A stretch of DNA of 43,252 bases, from NCBI RefSeq assembly GCF_009905605.1, contig NZ_JAAAKZ010000030.1, positions 1-43,252 of the forward strand, given 5' to 3'. Both the position numbers and the translations under genes were made by a program. This document shows positions 24,439 through 32,574 of the stretch, in pieces. Under the pieces are notes generated by a model. It did no database searches. It was not told where the DNA came from and saw nothing but the letters and a program-made list of their open reading frames with translations. Source of the DNA: Runella sp. CRIBMP (GTDB lineage Bacteria > Bacteroidota > Bacteroidia > Cytophagales > Spirosomataceae). The stretch's first letter is position 1. The number at the start of each line of letters is the position of its first letter.

Positions 24439-25265
24439 TTTTCAAAATAGGAAGTATTGGGTGAATAATTGAATTTTTGCTTAAACACACGCGTAAAACT
24501 TGAAGGATGGTGATACCCCACTTGATAGGCTACCTGCGTAATAGAATATTTTCCTGTTTGAAGCAATCCCTGAGCATACATCATTTTTTTATCCAAAATG
24601 TGCTGATGGGGGCTAGTACTAAACAATTCAGAAAATAAAATTTTGAATTTACTCACACTCATTCCAGCCATTTTTGCCATTTCGTTGATTGAAGGAGTAG
24701 ATTTCTTAAAATCATACGTTATTTGCGCCTCCACCTCTTTAATCCTTCGTAAATCAATTTCCTTGAAATTCTTCGCAGTTTTGCTTAAAATTTGTGTGTA
24801 AAGATCATCTATAAAAAGAAGGATAAACTGAAAAAAATAGCTTTTTGCCAGTAAGTCAGGATTGACGGCCTGCTGATATTCTTTGTGGAATAGTGAGTAT
24901 CTCAAAGTGAATAAACTGTATTGATTGTTCCAGTTACTTAGCACTTTAGGGATAAAATCATCTAAGTCTGAGGAAAGATTTCCAACCTGATTAATAAGCC
25001 AATCTGTGCGAATTCCCATCACAAAAGGTCGTCCGTGATCATAAAAGATACTTATTAAACAGTACTCACCTTCAATGATATTTTGAAGTGAATCAGTTAA
25101 GGCACGTAAATCTTTGTTGTTTTTGGGTAATATTGAAAAAAAATAAGTGTAGTCCGATCCAAAATCGAACAATTTAAGGTTGTTTTTGACCCTTGCTCCG
25201 CTGGGTTCATCAAAGGGTTTTCTTTTAAAGTACGTTAAGCAAAAATCTGACTTTATACTGGCCAT
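24432..25265 (-). CDS. AraC-family regulator, divergent N-terminus
   Basis: 277 residues from the ATG at 25265 (a GTG at 25277 is also open). The N-terminal 185 residues have no cupin that I recognise; motifs include FDFGSDYTYFFSILPK and a helical stretch around SYFFQFILLFIDDLYTQIL. The C-terminal AraC domain has SINEMAKMAGMSVSKFKILF and SITQVAYQVGYHHPSSFTRV, ending YSPNTSYFEKW. It lies downstream of the LytTR gene with a 120-base gap that holds a 15-base direct repeat, and overlaps the second AraC gene by seven bases. N-terminal layouts like this are common in Bacteroidota AraC proteins without known ligands. Confidence 0.9.
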   Translation of the reverse strand: MASIKSDFCLTYFKRKPFDEPSGARVKNNLKLFDFGSDYTYFFSILPKNNKDLRALTDSLQNIIEGEYCLISIFYDHGRPFVMGIRTDWLINQVGNLSSDLDDFIPKVLSNWNNQYSLFTLRYSLFHKEYQQAVNPDLLAKSYFFQFILLFIDDLYTQILSKTAKNFKEIDLRRIKEVEAQITYDFKKSTPSINEMAKMAGMSVSKFKILFSELFSTSPHQHILDKKMMYAQGLLQTGKYSITQVAYQVGYHHPSSFTRVFKQKFNYSPNTSYFEKW

Positions 25266-25296
25266 AAGGTAATGCACTGTATGTGTACAAAACCAA

Positions 25297-25311
25297 AAAT
25301 GGTATATTTTT
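25297..25311. repeat. Direct repeat copy 1, upstream of the AraC pair
   Basis: AAATGGTATATTTTT; an identical copy begins 51 bases further right at 25348. This copy lies 32 bases upstream of the AraC ATG at 25265. Spacing near five helical turns fits binding of two regulator molecules on one face. Confidence 0.6.
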
Positions 25312-25347
25312 ATATTCCATATGGAGTAGAATGAATTAAAATGCGGT

Positions 25348-25362
25348 AAATGGTATATTTTT
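25348..25362. repeat. Direct repeat copy 2, upstream of the AraC pair
   Basis: Second exact AAATGGTATATTTTT copy, in the gap between the stop of the LytTR gene (25386) and the AraC start. Confidence 0.6.
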
Positions 25363-25385
25363 GGCGGTAACTGGATAATTTTGGG

Positions 25386-26123
25386 TTATATATGTCGTTT
25401 TAGAAAGCTGTTCAGCTCTTTTCTAAAACTCTTCCCCACTGGAAGCACCACTTGCCCTGCTAGTTTAAGTGTATTGGCTTCCGATTGCTGAATATGTATC
25501 CTGTTGACCGCAAATTTGTGATGGATACGAATAAAATGTTCGTTTAAATCTTCTCCCAACAGCTTAGTTAATGACTTTTTTAGCACGTACCTTTTAGAGA
25601 GCGTATGTATGTAACAGTGGCTGTCGTCGGCTTCGATATAGACAATTTCAGTAAACCAAACCTGCTCCTGATGACCTGACTTGCTGCTCAAGTACAGGTA
25701 GTTTTTGTCAATAAAATTATATTGTTTACTTTTTTTTTGCGCTTCTAAAGTGTTTTCAATGGCTGATTGAAGCGTAATAGCATGAAAAGGTTTAATCAGA
25801 TACTGAACACTGAGGTTCTTTTGTGCCTCTAAAAATAGCTTTTGGTCTTGGGAGGTGGTCATTAGTACAACGGGGACGAGAGTATCCCTAAGTATTTTTA
25901 AAAGCTCTATGCCAATAGGTTTGTTGTCAATCATAATATCTGATAGAACCAAGTCAACTTTGTGGTTATTGAGATACTTAACCAGATCTTCTAATTGCGT
26001 ATAAGTACCCCCTAAGTGGTACTTATATTGAGAAGAAATGAGCTTGGCAAGCATAATTTCTATTTTGATCTGGTCAATTGGGTCATCTTCCAGCATAGCG
26101 ATTACAATATCACTGATCGGCAT
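25386..26123 (-). CDS. LytTR-family response regulator
   Basis: A receiver domain followed by a LytTR DNA-binding domain, 245 residues. The receiver begins SDIVIAMLEDDPIDQIKI with the acidic pair, has the phospho-acceptor Asp62 in VDLVLSDIMIDNKPIG, the Thr-containing strand PVVLMTTSQD and the Lys in VQYLIKPFHAITLQ. The LytTR part shows EIVYIEADDSHCYIHT, YVLKKSLTKLL and FIRIHHKFAVNR. I chose the ATG at 26123 over a TTG at 26150. LytTR regulators usually pair with LytS-type kinases; none is here. The nearest kinases are two HisKA-type proteins, transcribed in the other direction 1.07 kb away. A pairing with them is possible, not shown. Confidence 0.92.
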   Translation of the reverse strand: MPISDIVIAMLEDDPIDQIKIEIMLAKLISSQYKYHLGGTYTQLEDLVKYLNNHKVDLVLSDIMIDNKPIGIELLKILRDTLVPVVLMTTSQDQKLFLEAQKNLSVQYLIKPFHAITLQSAIENTLEAQKKSKQYNFIDKNYLYLSSKSGHQEQVWFTEIVYIEADDSHCYIHTLSKRYVLKKSLTKLLGEDLNEHFIRIHHKFAVNRIHIQQSEANTLKLAGQVVLPVGKSFRKELNSFLKRHI

Positions 26124-26293
26124 ATTTTCTGTATTTGTGTACAGATTCAAACAATTTATTATGCATTATGTTTAAATAATATCCAATTTAGCCAAAGCTT
26201 TTGAGGTATAAAAATAAAGCCGTGGGCTGTTTGAAACTATGGCGATGATAAAAATGCCATTTTGGATAAGTTAAAAAACGTTTTGGCTAATTT

Positions 26294-26346
26294 GCCAGCA
26301 ATTTTGAATTAAAAATAAACAACTAATTTTAATTCAAAATTGTGGC
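26294..26346. repeat. 53-base palindrome with 16-bp perfect inner arms
   Basis: CAATTTTGAATTAAAA (26299-26314) and its exact complement (26327-26342) enclose a 12-base loop. Outside them GCCA (26294-26297) and TGGC (26343-26346) pair again across one bulged G at 26298. It lies 171 bases upstream of the LytTR start codon. It could be an operator, a transcription-stopping hairpin or the end of a small mobile element. Confidence 0.65.
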
Positions 26347-26626
26347 ATTCCTTCTATATAGCTCACCCTCAGGGGTAAACGTTGGAATACTCATCGCAGT
26401 ACTACTATGCTTTATCTTGAACGTTATGGTATAATTATCAGCTTCTACTTGCCTCATACATCATTGATGATACCTTTGTGGGCTGTTATTCTCTCGCCTC
26501 ATCCATTGTCCAGAGAATGTTTTTAACAAAAATGACTTTGGACAGTATTTTTTTAGCTGAAAATATTCTTATTCACCAATGCTCATAAGAATTAAAAGCT
26601 CTTCCCTACCCAGAAATTAAAAAATT

Positions 26627-26782
26627 ATGTCACTGTATATTGTAAGATTTTATAAAGGCCTAACGACTGGCTTTTTATTGTTTTTGAATTTCCTCTTTCT
26701 ATATTCTGCTCGAAGACAAGACAACGGCATCTACAACTTTTTCAGGGATTATTATTTGTTGACAGCCCCCCTGAAGCCTTAG
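26627..26782 (+). pseudogene. Relic of a third TPR-histidine-kinase N-terminus
   Basis: The 51-codon frame starts at an ATG with a hydrophobic, signal-like stretch (TTGFLLFLNFLFLYSA) and then reads NGIYNFFRDYYLLTAPLKP before a TAG. The two intact kinases downstream begin the same way: signal peptide, then KSFKTFRDYLLPASS or KPFSTFQDYLIAASN. Position, strand and the FRDYLL-like word agree. The match is short, and downstream frames are broken by stops, so this is a relic or a chance likeness. Confidence 0.4.
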
Positions 26783-27197
26783 AAAATATTATTTACGCTC
26801 ATGGAAACCATTCAATACAGTTTTCTTCACGAACAGATATGACTCCAATACAGTCGCTAGGGGGTAAGTGCCCAATTTGGGTAATATTTCGAAACCATAA
26901 AAAGCCTCTATACTCATTAACAGTCTGCTATTTGCTTTTTAATGAGTAATAAAACCACAAAGCGTGGGCCGAAGCCAAAAGAACAGTGATGTCTCTACAA
27001 ATACCCGACGTGTTAGAACTCAGGGCTGATCCTAACATTTGTTGCAGTTCTACGAAACATGCTTGATACTACCAGAAAATACCCCGCAGGTATTTTGGGA
27101 AAATGCAGTAAAACAATGCCAGCCTACATATAATCAACGAAGTAGATATAAGACCATGTTTTCGTTCGGTTTTGGGGGCTAAAAAAATGATGATTTT

Positions 27198-29093
27198 ATG
27201 AAATACCCTATTTTTTTTGCCTTTATGATTTGGTTTGCCGGGGTAGGATACACCCAAAATAAATCCTTTAAAACCTTTCGTGACTATCTCCTACCAGCGT
27301 CTAGTCTGGATAGTTTAAAAAAAAACGGAGGCAACATTAACCCTATTTCAAGCCAATATCTGCATTTGTTGATTGCCATTGAGTTGAGAAAACAAAATGC
27401 GTATGACACGATTAAAAAGGAAAAAGTAAAGCAAATCATACAGCTTGCTTCAAAACAGAAATCACAGCTTGGTTTAGCAATGGCCTATTATATACTTGGA
27501 AGAGAATATACCATTGACCAAGACGACTCTCTTTCTTACAGTTATTTAACAAAGGCAGAAAAAATTTTTACAGCAAGCAATGATACTACGGGAATCATTC
27601 ATTGTTGCAAACTCTTGCGCTCCCATACAAGAAGAGCAGACAAAAATTTGCCAAAATTTTACTTTGATAGGGTCGTGGCACTTGGCCAAAAATCCAAGTA
27701 TCCCATTGACAATTACATGTACTACTTACTTATTATGGCGTGCGATCCTTATTTTAAGCCTCAGCCAACCGAAAGTCAGATAGCAGAGACCCTGAATAAA
27801 ACACTCAAAATGATCGATACTTACCCTCATTTTGAGTACATCCGGGCCAATGTTTATAAGAATATTCAGGAAGGGTATTTACGTAAGCAAAGGCATGACA
27901 AAGTGCTTGAATTTGCCCTTAAGGTAATGCACCATACAAACAAAAAAATAGATTTTATGGATTATCAATACTTGGGCAATGCCTATTTGTCATTAAAAAA
28001 ATATGACCTAGCCATAGCAGCTCTGGAAGAAGCAGCAAAGCGAATTAAAATTGAAAGGCCAATGGCGCTCATGCGGCAAAGAAATATATATTTTTTTTTA
28101 AAAAGAGCTTATTATGAGGCAGGAAATCTGAAAGCAAGCATTCAGACAGATGAAACCTATGACAGCCTAGTCAGTGTCATTAGAGACAACGACCGTAGCG
28201 TAGCGCTGTTTCACCTGCGGGAAAAATATTCATTTGCCGATAAGGAAGCGGAGCTCAAAAGACTTGCTTTGGAAAAGGAAATAGCAGACTCACAAAAAAG
28301 CCTCTTGTTTGGGGGGTTAATTATGACCCTCGTATTGGTTGGAATCGTACTTTTTTTCACAATAAGGCTTCGTAAAACCAACCTGGAATTGTTACACCTT
28401 CAGCAAGCCCGTGATAAATTCTATACCATTATTGCCCACGACCTGCGCTCGCCCATAAACAGCCTTAATGATATGGGGGCATTGCTACTTCATCTCATCA
28501 GAGAGGGAAAAAAACAGGAATTGGATAAAGTTATCCAACAAATGGAAAACATGAGGCAACAAACGCATCTGCTCCTTAATAACCTGTTTGAATGGGGAGA
28601 AAGCCAATATTTTATCAATGAATCCCTAACACAGTCTAAAGCATTTGATGCTGCCACATCTTTACAAACGTTATGTAATCATTATCTTCCTTTTGCCGAA
28701 GCAAAGGGGGTGTCGTTAGCATTGGTATTGCCTTCTTCTTTGCTCCTGAAAGCCGATCAAAAAGGATTCGAAATAGCCGTCCGTAATCTACTCGACAATG
28801 CCCTGAAACATACCCCCTCCGGAGGGAAAATTACGGTAAGCGGCAGCAGCAGTGAAGCAGGTACCCCCAATTATTCTATCATGATTGCCGACACGGGCGA
28901 GGGAATTGCTCCTGAGCAACTAAGGTATCTACAACAAGTGTATTCGGGAAAAATTAAACCCGAAGTAGGGGTAAACGGACTGGGGCTGGGCATGATATTG
29001 GTTTATAATTTTACCCAAAAAAATAAGGTTAATCTTCACATAAAGAGTGAATTAGGTGTGGGATCCAGTTTTAGCATCGTTTGGAAACCTTAA
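27198..29093 (+). CDS. TPR-containing sensor histidine kinase (paralogue 1)
   Basis: A 631-residue membrane sensor. A signal peptide (ending GVGYTQ) leads to a periplasmic domain of about 320 residues with TPR-like helical repeats (for example QYLGNAYLSLKKYDLAIAAL). A short coiled coil (AELKRLALEKEIADSQ) and a transmembrane helix (about 371-391) follow. The HisKA domain has His414 in TIIAHDLRSPINSL. The ATPase domain has the N-box VRNLLDNALKHTPSGG, G1 IADTGEGIAP and G2 GLGLGMILV. All catalytic motifs are intact. There is no receiver fused or adjacent on the strand. The gene is 44 bases before a close paralogue, so they arose by tandem duplication. The first promoter is unclear. Confidence 0.93.
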   Translation: MKYPIFFAFMIWFAGVGYTQNKSFKTFRDYLLPASSLDSLKKNGGNINPISSQYLHLLIAIELRKQNAYDTIKKEKVKQIIQLASKQKSQLGLAMAYYILGREYTIDQDDSLSYSYLTKAEKIFTASNDTTGIIHCCKLLRSHTRRADKNLPKFYFDRVVALGQKSKYPIDNYMYYLLIMACDPYFKPQPTESQIAETLNKTLKMIDTYPHFEYIRANVYKNIQEGYLRKQRHDKVLEFALKVMHHTNKKIDFMDYQYLGNAYLSLKKYDLAIAALEEAAKRIKIERPMALMRQRNIYFFLKRAYYEAGNLKASIQTDETYDSLVSVIRDNDRSVALFHLREKYSFADKEAELKRLALEKEIADSQKSLLFGGLIMTLVLVGIVLFFTIRLRKTNLELLHLQQARDKFYTIIAHDLRSPINSLNDMGALLLHLIREGKKQELDKVIQQMENMRQQTHLLLNNLFEWGESQYFINESLTQSKAFDAATSLQTLCNHYLPFAEAKGVSLALVLPSSLLLKADQKGFEIAVRNLLDNALKHTPSGGKITVSGSSSEAGTPNYSIMIADTGEGIAPEQLRYLQQVYSGKIKPEVGVNGLGLGMILVYNFTQKNKVNLHIKSELGVGSSFSIVWKP

Positions 29094-29137
29094 ACTAAAT
29101 ACAAAAGTGTATTCACCCTTCATTCGGCATTCAACGT

Positions 29138-31198
29138 ATGAAATACTTTATCCTTTTCATTCTTTCAGTTTGGGTTGTTAGGTTGGGGCATACCCAAAAT
29201 AAACCCTTTTCGACTTTTCAGGATTACCTTATCGCCGCATCCAATCCGGTCAGTTTAAAAAACACAGAAGGAAGCATCAATCCTGGAGCCCTGCATGTAT
29301 TGATTGCGGCTGAGTTGAGAAAACAAAACTGGGATGAACCCATAGACATTCAGAATACTAAGCAAATCGTACCGATGGTGGCTAAACAAAAATTGCAAAT
29401 GGGTTTAGCTATGACCTATTTTATACTGGGGCGGCATTATTCTTACGAGAAGGAAGATTCACTTGCTTACTATTATTTGGTAAAAGCAGAAAAGATTTTT
29501 GCTAAAAATAAGGATACCACAGGCATGCTCTATTGCTATCGTCAATTACGATTAACTGTTTGGGAAGAAATCTATACGGACTTAACAAAACAATATTTCA
29601 ACAAACTGATTACTCTCTCCACAAAATCAAGCAATCCCATAGACAAATACTTCTATTATGTATCAGTCGTGTCGGCTGACCCTTATTTTGAGAAACAACC
29701 CACCGAATCTCAACTGTCGGATGCTTTCAACCAAGCTATTGAAATGATTGACAAACACCCTTACTGTGAGTCTATGCGGCGTGATATTTATCATAACTAT
29801 CACCAAGGGTATGTAAATCTGAATAAATATGATAAGGCACTTACTGTTGCCTTGCAGACCATCCAGCATCCTAAAATTAAGGCAAACTATAGGGATTACC
29901 AAAACTTAGGCAGGGCTTATATTCGGGTAAAAAAATATAAGGATGCGATAGTGGTTTTAGAAAAAGCAAATAAAGAGATTAAGACGTACGCTCCTACCAA
30001 TTTGAGGAGACAACGCAACATTAACAAGTTATTGAAGACCGCTTATTATAATGTTGGCAACTGGGAAGCAGGAGTAAAAGCCGATGAGGAGTATGACCGT
30101 TTGAATGAAATCATTGTTAAGAATGATCGGCTTCTGGCCATGTTTCACCTCAAAGAGAAATATTCTTTTACCGAAAAAGAAGCCGAACTTAAACGGATTT
30201 CCTTAGAAAAGCAGGTAGCCGAAAGCCGAAATAAACTGCTTAAAGCGCAATACGATGCCGAAAAACGCGAGGCCACTTTAAGAAACCTTGCCTTAGAAAA
30301 CCAAGCGAATGAAAGCAAAACCAAACTGCTCCAAAGTCAGATAGAAGTTCAAAAAAAAGAACGTATCCTCCAAATGGCCGAATCTCAAAAACAACTTTTG
30401 TTTGGCGGTTTGCTGGTCGCTTTAGGACTGATTGGAACCATTCTCTTTATTTCCATGAAACTTCGGAAAACAAATACCAAACTGTTGGAGCTGCAACAGG
30501 GTCGTGATAAATTCTACACCATCATTGCCCACGATTTGCGCTCGCCTATGAACAACCTCAATGACATGGGGGTATTGTTGCATCATCTCATCCGCGAAGG
30601 GAAAAAACAGGAATTGGATAAAGTCATCCAGCAAATAGAGCGCATGAGACAAAAAAACCAACTGCTCCTTAACAACCTGTTTGAATGGGGGAAGAGTCAG
30701 TATTTTACGCAGGGTGTGGACGAACCCCAACAAAAAATGGATGTAGTCCCCCTTTTCCAAGAGTTGTACCAAAATTACTTCCCTTTTGCGGAAGCAAAAA
30801 AAATCACATTGACAACAGAACTGCCTGCCCATCTATGGCTCACGACGGCGCCTGGTGGTTTGATGATGGTGGTGCGTAATCTACTCGACAACGCCCTTAA
30901 AAACACGCCTGCCGATGGTAAGATTACATTACGTATCAGCCCCCCGTCAGTAGCCAATAATGAATCATCTTATAAGTCTACACTCATCGTCGCTGATACT
31001 GGCAATGGCATTGCCCCCGACCAGCTGCGCTATCTGCAACAAGTGTTTGCGGGGAAAATCAAACCCGAAGTAGGAATACACGGCCTGGGGTTGGGCATGA
31101 TATTGATTCATGATTTTGTGCAGAAACAAAAGACCCTTTTGACCATCGAGAGCGAAGTCGGCAAAGGCACTTGTTTTAAATTGATTTTGGAGGCTTAA
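29138..31198 (+). CDS. TPR-containing sensor histidine kinase (paralogue 2, longer coiled coil)
   Basis: 686 residues with the same plan as paralogue 1: signal peptide (ending GHTQ), periplasmic TPR-like domain (ends near residue 335), coiled coil, membrane helix (LLFGGLLVALGLIGTILFI), HisKA with His465 in TIIAHDLRSPMNNL, and the ATPase motifs VRNLLDNALKNTPADG, VADTGNGIAP and GLGLGMILI. The main difference is the coiled coil: the 30-residue unit AELKRISLEKQVAESRNKLL (continuing KAQYDAEKRE) is followed by a second, similar 30-residue unit starting ATLRNLALENQANESKTKLL. This makes the linker about 51 residues longer between the TPR and the membrane. It is 44 bases after paralogue 1, probably one transcript. 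Confidence 0.93.
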   Translation: MKYFILFILSVWVVRLGHTQNKPFSTFQDYLIAASNPVSLKNTEGSINPGALHVLIAAELRKQNWDEPIDIQNTKQIVPMVAKQKLQMGLAMTYFILGRHYSYEKEDSLAYYYLVKAEKIFAKNKDTTGMLYCYRQLRLTVWEEIYTDLTKQYFNKLITLSTKSSNPIDKYFYYVSVVSADPYFEKQPTESQLSDAFNQAIEMIDKHPYCESMRRDIYHNYHQGYVNLNKYDKALTVALQTIQHPKIKANYRDYQNLGRAYIRVKKYKDAIVVLEKANKEIKTYAPTNLRRQRNINKLLKTAYYNVGNWEAGVKADEEYDRLNEIIVKNDRLLAMFHLKEKYSFTEKEAELKRISLEKQVAESRNKLLKAQYDAEKREATLRNLALENQANESKTKLLQSQIEVQKKERILQMAESQKQLLFGGLLVALGLIGTILFISMKLRKTNTKLLELQQGRDKFYTIIAHDLRSPMNNLNDMGVLLHHLIREGKKQELDKVIQQIERMRQKNQLLLNNLFEWGKSQYFTQGVDEPQQKMDVVPLFQELYQNYFPFAEAKKITLTTELPAHLWLTTAPGGLMMVVRNLLDNALKNTPADGKITLRISPPSVANNESSYKSTLIVADTGNGIAPDQLRYLQQVFAGKIKPEVGIHGLGLGMILIHDFVQKQKTLLTIESEVGKGTCFKLILEA

Positions 31199-31273
31199 GT
31201 CGGCGTTTCAGTCTATCTCGTTTTCAACTTGCTAAACGCTCACTTCTGAAGCAGAAAACCCAAAATGATAAAT

Positions 31274-31347
31274 AGTATGACAATTTGGCTAAATCGTCGG
31301 AGTAATTCTTGTAAGAGAACGGCTAATCAGTTTCTGTTTATCCCAAC
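31274..31347 (+). repeat. Upstream repeat element, copy A (pseudo-caspase gene)
   Basis: This ~74-base stretch is repeated with about one in four to five bases changed and one indel at 32881-32955. The core ATTTGGCTAAATCGTCGGA (31283-31301) is identical in both. Copy A ends 36 bases before the pseudo-caspase ATG. A TTTGG and a TAATTCTTG inside it loosely resemble the -33 and -7 boxes, so the element may be the promoter itself. Confidence 0.75.
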
Positions 31348-31383
31348 CAATTGCATCGAAACGAGAATACTAACGGTAAACGC

Positions 31384-32574
31384 ATGAAATACGTATTGAC
31401 GCTTTTGGGGGCTTTGTTTATGGCCCTATCCCTCCATGCCCAAAAACTGCACGTATTGTTTGTGATCGAAAACGAAGATAGTAAATTTGGCTTACCACAA
31501 CTGCGTAACGAAGCAGATATGCTTCAAATTTTAGACATCGTAAAGTGGGGGTTGGACTATAAAATGGAGGTAATGCACCTATCAAAGCAAAAATTTACCG
31601 CCATTGACCTTCAACAGGCGATTGATTCGCTTCCGACTGGCGCAAAAGACATCGTAGTGGTGTATTATGCTGGCTATGGACTCCCCCCCTCCCATAATAA
31701 GGGCTTTTTTGCCAACTGGAAACTACGAGACAACCCTGCCAAAGGGCTTTTGGTAGATGAAGTGGCGGGGTGGTTGGAAACTAAACAAAAAGCCCAAAAA
31801 CTGCATTTGGGTTTGATTTTATCGGAATATAGTGCGCAAAGCATTCATTCGTCACAACGAGTACCCGACACGCTGGGGACTTCGATAGCGTATCGTCAGC
31901 AGGTAGTTCAAAAACTGTTTTTAGGACAATGTGGCATCGTTAAAATGGGAAGTTCGCTGCCTTATGAGCCTTCTTGGGTCAATAAAAACCACAGTGCGTC
32001 TTTGTTTACGGAGTCGCTTGTGCGTGCTTTTGAGCGGATGCTTATGCCGCTGGATTCGAGTGCTTTGAAGCATGTTTCTTTTCAGCAGTTTCATGCTTAC
32101 TCGTCTTCCTATTTAAAAAGGTACTTCAACAACATACCGATTAGCCAAACGCCGGTTTTGGAAATTAGATCTTGCAAAGACAGTACTTCCAGCATTATAA
32201 TAGAATCGCAGCCTGATTCTGTGGCAGCTCCTATAAAAATAGTGGGAGGACTACTCAACTCGTTGGCTCAAAACAAAGATACGCTTCAACGCCACCAAAT
32301 TAAGCAACAGCTTGCTGCGTATTTTACCCCCAACGCCACCGTCAGGGTCGTTCGATGGTACGGTATGAACCGAATCCCAAAACCAAAAGAATATGCTTTA
32401 GAAACGTATTTTGATACAATACACCTGCCGAGTAAAAACCCGGGGACCCAAGAAATAATACCCAACATGATGTACCTACACATTGGTAAAATAGTAACCG
32501 ACAATCCCCATTCCAACCAACCACTCATCAAGCAGCTATCGGTTTCCGAAACCTGGGGCAATGTTTCTCATTGA
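31384..32574 (+). CDS. Secreted caspase-fold protein, catalytically degenerate
   Basis: A signal peptide (MKYVLTLLGALFMALSLHAQ) precedes a domain with the caspase (peptidase C14) layout: strand KLHVLFVIE, helix with NEADMLQIL, FTAIDLQQAIDSLPTG and then the strand DIVVVYYAGYG. Active members read YYSGHG or YYAGHG here, so the catalytic His is replaced by Tyr98. The later strand LHLGLILSEYSAQS stands where active proteins have a D-C-C-N or D-x-C motif; the Cys position reads Ser150 or Tyr149. The region after residue about 260 is unassigned. It is 396 residues from the ATG at 31384; a TTG at 31351 is rejected because it lies before the signal peptide. A repeat element shared with the next adhesin gene lies upstream. 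Fold call by eye; moderately sure. Confidence 0.75.
   Translation: MKYVLTLLGALFMALSLHAQKLHVLFVIENEDSKFGLPQLRNEADMLQILDIVKWGLDYKMEVMHLSKQKFTAIDLQQAIDSLPTGAKDIVVVYYAGYGLPPSHNKGFFANWKLRDNPAKGLLVDEVAGWLETKQKAQKLHLGLILSEYSAQSIHSSQRVPDTLGTSIAYRQQVVQKLFLGQCGIVKMGSSLPYEPSWVNKNHSASLFTESLVRAFERMLMPLDSSALKHVSFQQFHAYSSSYLKRYFNNIPISQTPVLEIRSCKDSTSSIIIESQPDSVAAPIKIVGGLLNSLAQNKDTLQRHQIKQQLAAYFTPNATVRVVRWYGMNRIPKPKEYALETYFDTIHLPSKNPGTQEIIPNMMYLHIGKIVTDNPHSNQPLIKQLSVSETWGNVSH

Larger units (their letters stand above)
26124..27197. other. 1.07-kb gap between LytTR regulator and kinase genes
   Basis: No intact gene of normal size is seen. Contents that I can support are a large palindrome (26294-26346), a relic reading frame resembling the kinase N-terminus (26627-26782), a 15-codon frame MSNKTTKRGPKPKEQ (26942-26989) with an AT-hook-like word, and an 8-bp hairpin at 27076-27096. 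No TAnnTTTG box stands close to the kinase start at 27198. The region looks like decayed coding DNA joined to a regulatory stretch. Confidence 0.5.

Noticed and set aside
30422-30832. 136-residue minus-strand frame within the second kinase gene
   Set aside because: Antisense to the HisKA domain; the kinase motifs define the coding strand.
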